Source: Beijerinckiaceae bacterium (GTDB lineage Bacteria; Pseudomonadota; Alphaproteobacteria; Rhizobiales; Beijerinckiaceae). From it: DNA of 8,041 bases. Below are positions 1-6,025 of the stretch, in pieces. The position numbers were made by a program, and so were the translations under genes. Where the stretch lies: positions 1-8,041 of the forward strand of contig CANHAW010000082.1 of NCBI GenBank assembly GCA_947458675.1. The letters run 5' to 3'. Under the pieces are notes generated by a model. It ran no database searches, had not been told where the DNA came from, and worked only from the letters and a program-made list of their open reading frames with translations. Within the stretch, counting starts at the first letter, position 1, and the number at the start of each line of letters is the position of its first letter.

Positions 1-674
1 AAGGACAGGCTCGCCGCCGTAATCAGGCAGGCACCGGCCAGATCGAGCTTGTGATAGCGGTGAAAGGCCGGGAGTTTGCGCAGCAATTTGTTGGTGATGA
101 AAATCGCGACAATGGCGAGCGGAATGCCCGACCAGAAAATCGCCGACCAATGGACATATTCAGCGAAAAAGCCGCCCAGTGCGGGGCCGAGCGCACCGGC
201 GGTAATATAGGTGAGCGAGAACCAAGTGTAATAGCGCGCGCGATATTTGGGTGGCGCCAGATCGCCGAGCACAGTCATCGGCACAGAAGTCAGCCCGCCC
301 GCCGCAATGCCTTGTACGGCGCGCGCGATCACCAGCATGGTGATATTTTCTGCCAGAGCGCAGGCGAGCGAACCGGCAATGAAAATCCACAAGGAGATGA
401 TCATGGTCGCACGCCGGCCATGCGTGTCGGAAAATTTGCCAAACAGCGGCGTGGCGGCGGTCTGGGTCAGAAGATAGGCCGTGATGATCCACGACAGATC
501 GCCGGTGGCATCGAGAGCGCGGCCGATGGTGGGCAGGGCGCTGGCGGCAATGCTTTGGGAGATCGAACCAAGGAACAAGGGCAGGAGGACGCCGAAAACG
601 ACGACCAAAGTCTCGCGGTGGGAAAGGAGCGGCTTGCGTTCCCCATCCTGTGTCTGGCTGACCTCGTCCGGCAT
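1..674 (-). CDS. DHA2-type MFS transporter, N-terminal part (runs off left edge)
   Basis: The minus-strand reading frame is open from ATG at 674 to the window edge (about 224 codons, no stop). It encodes the first half of a major facilitator superfamily protein, a proton-driven inner-membrane exporter. A short hydrophilic N-terminus (residues 1-20) precedes the first helix (about 22-45). Family motifs are in order: LSWIITAYLLT after helix 1, motif A GKFSDTHGRR (79-88), motif B RAVQGIAAGG (118-127) and motif C AGALGPALGG (159-168). Motif C marks drug/H+ antiporters, and the overall pattern fits the 14-helix DHA2 (EmrB/QacA) family. The start is uncertain: an in-frame GTG at 716 would add 14 residues, and neither start has a strong Shine-Dalgarno. 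It is transcribed divergently from the next MFS gene. The substrate cannot be read from the sequence. Confidence 0.88.
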   Translation of the reverse strand, partial: MPDEVSQTQDGERKPLLSHRETLVVVFGVLLPLFLGSISQSIAASALPTIGRALDATGDLSWIITAYLLTQTAATPLFGKFSDTHGRRATMIISLWIFIAGSLACALAENITMLVIARAVQGIAAGGLTSVPMTVLGDLAPPKYRARYYTWFSLTYITAGALGPALGGFFAEYVHWSAIFWSGIPLAIVAIFITNKLLRKLPAFHRYHKLDLAGACLITAASLS

Positions 675-727
675 GCCTTTTCTTGTCTCGTTTTCGCTGG
701 CGATGATCCGGCGCACAGGGTAACCAT

Positions 728-743
728 GTCTTGAGTGCAAGAC
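728..743. promoter_or_regulatory. Operator-like palindrome in divergent promoter region
   Basis: A perfect inverted repeat, GTCTTG-AGTG-CAAGAC, lies in the 109-bp gap between two divergently transcribed MFS genes. A second small inverted repeat (GCCGG, 7-base A/T-rich spacer, CCGGC) follows at 748-764. A short symmetric site between divergent transporters suggests a dimeric repressor or activator site controlling one or both genes. No regulator gene is in the window and I could not place convincing -35/-10 boxes, so this is a candidate only. Confidence 0.3.
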
Positions 744-783
744 CAGAGCCGGATTTTTACCGGCCGATGAAGAGAGGTTCCGC

Positions 784-2025
784 ATGTCGCAGGCTGGGGC
801 ACAACCGGGGCAGGGCAGGAAATTGCCGCCCGAACTGATCATTCTGTCGGCCTGCATGATCTCCATGCTGACCTTCGGTCCGCGCGCCTCTTCGGGCAAT
901 TTCCAGCTGCCGGTCATCACGGAATATGGCTGGGGCTCGGATACATTTTCCTTTGCCCTTGCCATTCAGAATCTTCTCTGGGGCCTCGGCCAGCCGTTTG
1001 CCGGCGCACTCGCCGACCGTTTCGGCTCGCTGCGGGTGCTCTGGGGTGGCGCGCTTCTTTATGGCCTCGGCCTTGCTCTCATGTCGGTGGCCGATACGCC
1101 GATTGCTTTCACCTTTGCCGCCGGCGTGCTGATCGGCTTTGGCCTGTCGGGCTGCGCTTTGTCGCTGGTGGTTGGTGCTTTGGCCAAATTGCTGCCTGAA
1201 AACCGCCGGTCCATGGCTTTTGGCCTTGTCACTGCGGCAGGCTCTTTCGGCCAGTTTGTTTTCTCGCCGCTCTCGGGCGCGATGATCCAGTCGGCAGGCT
1301 GGCATTGGACGGCTTTGTTCTTTGCGGTGCTGATGCTGGCCATTCTGCCTTTGTCGATGGCGGTCGCCAGCGCACCGATCAAGACGCAGGTTGAAGGCGC
1401 ACCCAAACAGCAGACATTGCGCGAGGCGCTTGGAGAGGCTTTTGCCCATCGCTCCTATGTGCTCGTGGTGCTTGGCTTTTTCACCTGCGGTTTCCAGCTC
1501 GCCTTTATCACGGTGCATCTGCAGAAATATCTGGTTGAGGCCGGGCTCACGCCGCAAGTCGGCTATTGGGCCTTTGCGCTTGTGGGCCTGTTCAATATCG
1601 TCGGCTCTCTCAGCGCCGGCTATTTGTCGAACCGGATGCCGCGCCGCTACATTCTCTCATTCATCTATTTTGGCCGCTCATTGGCGACGCTTGCCTTTCT
1701 GATGGTGCCCCCTTCAGCCACCAGCGCCTATCTGTTTGGCGCGATCACGGGCCTGTTGTGGCTCTCCACCGTGCCGCCGACCTCGGCTCTCATCGGCCAG
1801 ATGTTTGGCACGCGCTATTTTGCCATGCTTTACGGCTTCGCCTTTTTCTCCCATCAGGTCGGGGGTTTTATGGGCGTGCTGCTCGGCGGCGTTTTGCGTG
1901 AAGCGACGGGCTCTTATGAAATCGTCTGGGGCCTTTCCATTGCCCTTGGCGTGGCCTCGGCCCTGATCAATCTGCCGGTGGAGGAAAAGCCGGTGGTCCG
2001 AAAGGAGAGTGCGGCGGCGGCTTGA
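784..2025 (+). CDS. MFS transporter, 12-helix, monocarboxylate-porter-like
   Basis: This 413-residue inner-membrane protein has about twelve hydrophobic segments in two halves, split by a hydrophilic loop near residues 200-220 (APIKTQVEGAPKQQ). The N-half carries a motif A version, GALADRFGSLR (74-84), between helices 2 and 3. The C-half has the counterpart GYLSNRMPRRYIL. The opening RASSGNFQLPVITEYGW and the general pattern resemble bacterial MFS porters of the monocarboxylate/oxalate-formate type, so an organic acid is a reasonable guess for the substrate. That is inference; the sequence does not define it. The start is supported by AGAGAGG at 771-777, six bases upstream of ATG. It is not a close relative of the DHA2-type protein divergently encoded upstream. 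An acrylyl-CoA reductase-like gene follows in the same direction after a palindromic repeat. Confidence 0.87.
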   Translation: MSQAGAQPGQGRKLPPELIILSACMISMLTFGPRASSGNFQLPVITEYGWGSDTFSFALAIQNLLWGLGQPFAGALADRFGSLRVLWGGALLYGLGLALMSVADTPIAFTFAAGVLIGFGLSGCALSLVVGALAKLLPENRRSMAFGLVTAAGSFGQFVFSPLSGAMIQSAGWHWTALFFAVLMLAILPLSMAVASAPIKTQVEGAPKQQTLREALGEAFAHRSYVLVVLGFFTCGFQLAFITVHLQKYLVEAGLTPQVGYWAFALVGLFNIVGSLSAGYLSNRMPRRYILSFIYFGRSLATLAFLMVPPSATSAYLFGAITGLLWLSTVPPTSALIGQMFGTRYFAMLYGFAFFSHQVGGFMGVLLGGVLREATGSYEIVWGLSIALGVASALINLPVEEKPVVRKESAAAA

Positions 2026-2053
2026 CGTTGCCGCCGGACGCACAATCTTTGTG

Positions 2054-2141
2054 TCGTCATTGCGAGGAGCAAAGCGACGAAGCAATCCAGAGCCGCGCAT
2101 TGGTTCTGGATTGCTTCGCTCCGCTCCGCTCGCAATGACGA
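2054..2141. repeat. Palindromic intergenic repeat, copy 1 (CGTCATTGCGAG type)
   Basis: An 88-bp imperfect inverted repeat starts TCGTCATTGCGAG and ends with its complement CTCGCAATGACGA. The inner arms AAGCAATCCAGA and TCTGGATTGCTT also pair. The left arm has the longer, interrupted form (GAGGAGCAAAGCGACG) and the right arm a GCGGA-repeated form, so the hairpin is asymmetric. It lies 28 bases after the MFS stop codon and ends 6 bases before the Shine-Dalgarno of the next gene. Two related copies are at 7207-7291 and 7802-7888. It encodes no transposase; it belongs to the REP/MITE-like class of small dispersed palindromes. Confidence 0.9.
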
Positions 2142-2160
2142 GGAAATGAGGAGAGGCTCG

Positions 2161-3147
2161 ATGTCCACATTCAAGGCAGTCCGCATCGACAAGGATGATG
2201 CCGGCTATCGCGCGGCTTTCGTCGATTTCGACGAGAAGGATCTGATGGATGGCGACGTCACTGTTCGCGTCACCCATTCGACCGTCAATTACAAGGATGG
2301 TCTTGCCATTACCGGCAAATCGCCCGTCGTGCGCAAATTTCCGATGATCCCCGGCGTCGATTTCACCGGCGTGGTGGAAACATCCGCATCGCCCGAGTTC
2401 AAGCCCGGCGACAAAGTGATCCTCAATGGCTGGGGTGTGGGCGAGGGCCATTTCGGCGGCTATGCGCAAAAGGCGCGGCTGAAATCAGATTGGCTCGTGC
2501 ATCTGCCTGAGGGCATGAAGCCGGAAGAGGCCATGGCAATCGGCACCGCCGGCTACACATCCATGCTCTGCCTGATGGCGCTGGAAAAGCATGGCGTCAC
2601 GCCTTCGATGGGTCCGGCCATTGTCACGGGTGCTGCTGGTGGCGTCGGCTCGGTCGCCGTAGCGCTTTTGAAAAATGCCGGCTGGCATGTGATTGCCTGC
2701 ACGCGCCGCCCGGAAGAGGGCGATTATCTGAAAAGCCTCGGTGCAGATGAAATTCTCGACACGAAGGAATTTGCAGCACCGCCCAAGCCCTTGATGAAAG
2801 AGCGCTGGGCGGCAGGCATTGATGCGGTTGGTTCGCTCACGCTGGCCCATGTGCTGGCGGCCACCAAGGCGCATGGCGCTATTGCCGCTTGCGGTCTGGC
2901 GCAGGGCATGGACCTGCCCACCACAGTTGCGCCTTTCATCCTGCGCAATGTCGCGCTGCTGGGCGTGGAAAGCGTGCAATGCCCCAAGCCGATGCGCATT
3001 GAGGCTTGGGCGCGGTTGAATCGCGAACTCGACAAGGCCACGCTCGCCGCCATGACGACACATGTCCCCTTTGCGGGCGTGATGGATGCAGCGCGCGACA
3101 TTGTGCAAGGCAAGGTGCGCGGCCGCATCGTCGTCGATATCGGCTGA
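2161..3147 (+). CDS. acuI: Acrylyl-CoA reductase (NADPH), AcuI/YhdH family
   Basis: This 328-residue cytoplasmic medium-chain dehydrogenase/reductase belongs to the quinone-oxidoreductase branch and has the full length usual for AcuI/YhdH (about 325-330). Family members reduce acrylyl-CoA to propionyl-CoA with NADPH and thereby remove a toxic electrophile. Visible signatures are YKDGLAITGK (44-53), the GroES-like fold segment NGWGVGEGHFGGYAQ, the conserved IGTAGYTSMLCLMALE stretch before the nucleotide domain, the NADP-binding loop VTGAAGGVGSVAV (155-167), and the late CGLAQGMDLPTTVAPFILR block. There is no zinc ligand set, as expected for this branch. I chose ATG 2161 over ATG 2146 because GAGGAGAGG (2148-2156) sits four bases before it and the family begins near MxxFKAVRI. 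The upstream MFS gene may be co-transcribed, and the repeat lies in the leader. The exact enoyl-CoA substrate is inferred from family. Confidence 0.9.
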   Translation: MSTFKAVRIDKDDAGYRAAFVDFDEKDLMDGDVTVRVTHSTVNYKDGLAITGKSPVVRKFPMIPGVDFTGVVETSASPEFKPGDKVILNGWGVGEGHFGGYAQKARLKSDWLVHLPEGMKPEEAMAIGTAGYTSMLCLMALEKHGVTPSMGPAIVTGAAGGVGSVAVALLKNAGWHVIACTRRPEEGDYLKSLGADEILDTKEFAAPPKPLMKERWAAGIDAVGSLTLAHVLAATKAHGAIAACGLAQGMDLPTTVAPFILRNVALLGVESVQCPKPMRIEAWARLNRELDKATLAAMTTHVPFAGVMDAARDIVQGKVRGRIVVDIG

Positions 3148-3202
3148 CATCACTTCCAGCTCTGCTGTCGGAACCTGGCTCATGGCGCGGCGTTGCCGTG
3201 TC

Positions 3203-3667
3203 ATGAGTATCGCTTTCATGAAAGAGCCGGATGGCGACGTTTTCGGCGACATTGCCGATCGTCCGATCAGTCCGCATCGCAATCTCGTCACGCGCGAGGG
3301 TCTCGCGCAGATCGATGAGGAAATCCTGCGTCTGCAGGCAGCCATTGCCCGCGCGCAGCAGGCGCAGGATCGCTCCGGCCTTGCCCGCGCGCAGCGAGAA
3401 TTGCGCTATTGGCAGTCGCGCCGCGCTTCAGCCGAGCTTGTGCCAGAAGTCGGCGAGACATCTCATGTTCATTTCGGCTCGCGCGTGACCATTCGCTATC
3501 TGGATGGGCGCGAGAAAATTTTCCGCATTGTCGGTGAAGACGAGGCCGATCCGGCCAAGGGATCCATTTCCCATGTCTCGCCCATGGCGCGCGCGCTGAT
3601 CGCAAAACATGTCGGCGAAACGATGCGCGTCGGCGTGCAGGATGTGGAGATCGTGCGAATTGATTGA
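3203..3667 (+). CDS. GreA/GreB-family transcription elongation factor
   Basis: This 154-residue protein is close to the usual Gre length. The N-terminal half (about 30-79) is a charged helical hairpin, the coiled coil that in Gre factors enters the RNA polymerase secondary channel and stimulates transcript cleavage. The C-terminal half (about 88-153) is the FKBP-like polymerase-binding domain, with the diagnostic block VGEDEADPAKGSISHVSPMAR (from 110) and a closing VEIVRID. The start MSIAFMKEPDGD matches the MSxAFxKE beginning that I recall for this alphaproteobacterial subgroup; an in-frame ATG at 3182 would add seven residues. No strong Shine-Dalgarno precedes either start. The hairpin tip reads QDRSGLARAQRELRYW: the first acidic residue (D56) is kept, but the second tip acid of GreA/GreB is a glycine and the ENAxY segment is missing. 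Cleavage activity may therefore be altered. The gene lies 55 bp after acuI. Confidence 0.85.
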   Translation: MSIAFMKEPDGDVFGDIADRPISPHRNLVTREGLAQIDEEILRLQAAIARAQQAQDRSGLARAQRELRYWQSRRASAELVPEVGETSHVHFGSRVTIRYLDGREKIFRIVGEDEADPAKGSISHVSPMARALIAKHVGETMRVGVQDVEIVRID

Positions 3668-3674
3668 CAGTGCA

Positions 3675-3702
3675 CCCTTCTCCCGCCTTGGCGGGAGAAG
3701 GG
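3675..3702. terminator. Candidate bidirectional hairpin terminator
   Basis: A perfect 13-base inverted repeat, CCCTTCTCCCGCC-TT-GGCGGGAGAAGGG, fills the 44-bp gap between the stop of the Gre-like gene (plus strand) and the stop of the cupin gene (minus strand). This very stable GC-rich hairpin between convergent genes suits transcript ends for both. No T-tract follows on either strand, so it is not a textbook intrinsic terminator. It may instead protect 3' ends, or be a dispersed CTCCCGCC-type repeat. Confidence 0.6.
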
Positions 3703-3711
3703 GAAGCACGA

Positions 3712-4914
3712 TCAATCGCCCTTCACATAGAGCTTGTCTTCCATGCGTGTGGGAACGCCCTCTGCCGCAAGGGTTTCGTTGAACTCGGTGCGGATATAGG
3801 GATCTTCCTCATTATAGGGGATCGCGCGACCGCCCTTTTTGATGTCGATGGCCCAGATATCGGCCATGGCTTCGCCGGGGCGTCCGGGTTTCAGCGCCGA
3901 ATGATTATTGGCGCCAAACCATGCGGTGAAACGCAAAGGATCCTTGCTGACACCGAAATGCTGGTGGAACCAATCACCCGACATGGGCGCGGCCGAGACC
4001 ATGCCGCCGAATTCATAATCCTGCCGCATGACTTTTTCGCCCTTGCCGTCCTTCCAGGGCGTCATGCCGAGGCCCTCAGGCCAGGTGTAAGTATAGCCCT
4101 TGCCTTTCACGCAGATGAGAATGGCCGCGCTCTCATGGCAATGGGCCTTGGAATAGCGGCCCGTCTCATGCTGGCCGATCCACAGATGGAAACGCTGGTT
4201 GCCCATATGCGGCTCAAGCCGGCGATAGCCGGGCGAGCGACGATTATCGAGCGGCATTTCGCAATTGATAATGTCGGGCAGGAAGTTTGTGCGCTTCATC
4301 GCAAGGCCGCGCACCGGATCGGGCTCGAGATCGTCCTTCGGCTTGAAATAATCTTCATCGCCCGCATAGCGATCGGTGAAATTATACGGGCAGTTGAAGA
4401 CGAAATGCGGATTGTCGACGAGGTTCATGATATTGGGCGCCGTCGTGCCGCACAAAAGCAGAGCCGGTGAATTGCTGGCATTGACGAAGCGATGATTGGC
4501 ATTGAGCGGCACAGCGAAGAGCGAGCCCTTCTGCCATTCGAATGTCTGCTTTTTCGTCTGGCCATCGTTCCAGACTTCCGTCGAGCCGCGGCCTTCCACG
4601 ACAAAGACCTGCTTTTCATACATGTGCTTTTCGGCATTCAGCGCGCCGCCGGCCGGAATCTCGACGACATACATGCCCCAAAGCCCTTCGGTGCCGAAGA
4701 GCTGAATATAAGTGCCGCGTCCGCCAAGACGCGCCCAGCTTTTCATCGGCAGATCATGCACACGATGCACACCAATGGCGCGATGGCAGGGAATGCCTTC
4801 GGCTTCCATGAAACGGTCATAGGGCATGGCGGGGCGGTTGAATTTTCCAAAGCCTGCATTTTCGCCGGCCTTGGGTTCGTGCCAGTGCACGCCTTCTTTT
4901 GCATCGTGGGGCAT
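3712..4914 (-). CDS. Bicupin (two-domain cupin) protein, function unknown
   Basis: This 400-residue protein has no signal peptide, so it is likely cytoplasmic, and contains two cupin beta-barrels. Domain 1 (about 65-160) has the motif 1 region AEKHMYEKQVFVVEGRG (from 94) and motif 2 GSLFAVPLNANHRFVN (130-145). Domain 2 (about 235-335) has GRYSKAHCHESAAILICVKGKG (252-273), giving HxH at 258-260, and PMSGDWFHQHFG (310-321) with His317 and His319. Domain 2 therefore keeps three or more metal-ligand histidines, while domain 1 lacks the first His of HxH. The layout recalls bicupins such as gentisate-1,2-dioxygenase relatives, but I cannot assign a reaction. AGAAGGA lies five bases before ATG 4914. 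It is the last gene of the binding-protein operon, 55 bp after the preceding gene, so it plausibly acts on the imported ligand or a product of it. Confidence 0.8.
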   Translation of the reverse strand: MPHDAKEGVHWHEPKAGENAGFGKFNRPAMPYDRFMEAEGIPCHRAIGVHRVHDLPMKSWARLGGRGTYIQLFGTEGLWGMYVVEIPAGGALNAEKHMYEKQVFVVEGRGSTEVWNDGQTKKQTFEWQKGSLFAVPLNANHRFVNASNSPALLLCGTTAPNIMNLVDNPHFVFNCPYNFTDRYAGDEDYFKPKDDLEPDPVRGLAMKRTNFLPDIINCEMPLDNRRSPGYRRLEPHMGNQRFHLWIGQHETGRYSKAHCHESAAILICVKGKGYTYTWPEGLGMTPWKDGKGEKVMRQDYEFGGMVSAAPMSGDWFHQHFGVSKDPLRFTAWFGANNHSALKPGRPGEAMADIWAIDIKKGGRAIPYNEEDPYIRTEFNETLAAEGVPTRMEDKLYVKGD

Positions 4915-4969
4915 TATGTCCTTCTTTCTCTTCTTGTTGCTGTCGATGTCAGGTTTGCGCCCGGCACCA

Positions 4970-6025
4970 TCATTTCGCGCCCTTGCCCTCGTCGAGCAAT
5001 GTGCGCACGCGGTCCAGTTCGGCCTGCGGCGTGGCTGAAATCTTGTCGATCAGCGCCAGAACCGCTTTGCCGTCGATGGGTGTGATGCCGATGCCGAGTT
5101 TCTGGGCGTCTGCCAGCAATTCGGGATCTTTCTGCGCATCCATAAAGGCTTTTTGCATGGCGGCTGCGCGATCTGCCGGCACGCCGGGCGGGGCGACGAA
5201 GGGGCGCGACGTGATGTAGGGCAGTTCGGTCAGCTCGATCAGCGCGCGCGCCTTGTCGTCTTTCGCCAATTCGCGCGCAATCGGCACATTGGGGAAATCG
5301 GGATGGCGTGTCGCGCGGCCAAATTGCAGCAGCGGCTGGATGAAGGAATCGGGCCGCAGATATTCAGGCTTGTTGACGCGCACGGAAGAGAGATCGGTTG
5401 TGCGCCCGTCCACTTCGCGCCGCTCAATGGCGAGAAAAATCGCATTGGAATCGGGATAGCCGACAATCTGCTTGATGTTGAGGCCCAGTGCCTCGCGCAG
5501 GATGATCGGCACGTCATTGCCGGTTGCACCTTCGCCCGTGCCGCCGAGCACGACAGGCTCGCCGCCAGCTCTCTGGATGTCGGCGAGCGTTTTCACCTTG
5601 GCATCTTTGCGCACCCACATGATGTAGGAATCTTCCTCATAGGAAGACATGGAGCCGAGCCAGGTGAATTTGCGCGGATCGAATTTCACCGCAGCATTGC
5701 CGCCCAGCACCGCAATCAGCGGCATATTGCGCGCGAATGTGCCAAAGGACGTGCCGTCTTTCGGTGCGACATTGTAGAGATAATTGGTGGCGACCAGAGA
5801 GCCCGCGCCGGGCATGTTCTGCACGACAATTGTCGGATTGCCCGGCATGTGGCGGCCATAAAAACGGCCCAGCAGACGCGCATAGACGTCATAACCGCCG
5901 CCCGGCCCGTAGCCGACAACGAGCTGGATGGATTTGCCCTTGTAGAAATCAGCCGGAGCCTGCGCGAGTGCGGGCGCAGTGCTCACACATGCAGCAATCA
6001 TGGCGGCGGCAAATACGCGTTTCAT
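4970..6025 (-). CDS. TctC/Bug-family periplasmic solute-binding protein
   Basis: This 351-residue secreted binding protein belongs to the tripartite tricarboxylate transporter class, which captures carboxylates in the periplasm and delivers them to TctA/TctB membrane subunits. A signal peptide (1-21, ending APALA, cleavage before Q22) is followed by the mature start DFYKGKSIQLVVGYGPGGGYDVYAR. The ligand-loop motif GYGPGGGYDVYAR (38-50) keeps the conserved Gly run and Asp46 of Bug proteins but has GYG where many have PFP. Other family blocks are GNPTIVVQNMPGAGS and PDFPNVPIARELA; length and C-terminus (DAQKLGIGITPIDGK) are complete. The start has GAGGAG (6031-6036) five bases upstream. It lies directly downstream of a paralogue that is well over half identical by eye, and upstream of the bicupin gene. 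No membrane partner genes are in the window. The ligand is unknown. Confidence 0.9.
   Translation of the reverse strand: MKRVFAAAMIAACVSTAPALAQAPADFYKGKSIQLVVGYGPGGGYDVYARLLGRFYGRHMPGNPTIVVQNMPGAGSLVATNYLYNVAPKDGTSFGTFARNMPLIAVLGGNAAVKFDPRKFTWLGSMSSYEEDSYIMWVRKDAKVKTLADIQRAGGEPVVLGGTGEGATGNDVPIILREALGLNIKQIVGYPDSNAIFLAIERREVDGRTTDLSSVRVNKPEYLRPDSFIQPLLQFGRATRHPDFPNVPIARELAKDDKARALIELTELPYITSRPFVAPPGVPADRAAAMQKAFMDAQKDPELLADAQKLGIGITPIDGKAVLALIDKISATPQAELDRVRTLLDEGKGAK

Noticed and set aside
51..734. Plus-strand frame of 227 codons across the left end
   Set aside because: The product is hydrophilic and low in complexity, and is antisense to the DHA2 transporter frame, which has clear helix pattern and motifs A, B and C.
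757..1557. Long minus-strand reading frame opposite the MFS gene (266 codons)
   Set aside because: It lies wholly antisense to a well-supported MFS gene, and its product is rich in Arg, Gln and His with no domain character, typical of a shadow frame in GC-rich DNA.
2054..2141. The repeats as a CRISPR array or att site
   Set aside because: The three copies are far apart, palindromic and unevenly spaced, with no spacers, cas genes, integrase or tRNA nearby.
1714..2469. Minus-strand frame of 251 codons across the first repeat
   Set aside because: It runs through the palindromic repeat and antisense to both the MFS and acuI genes; it has no ribosome site and no family resemblance.
3664..4470. 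Plus-strand frame of 268 codons opposite the bicupin gene
   Set aside because: It starts inside the hairpin region, has no ribosome site and no recognisable family, while the opposite strand has two cupin domains and a good Shine-Dalgarno.
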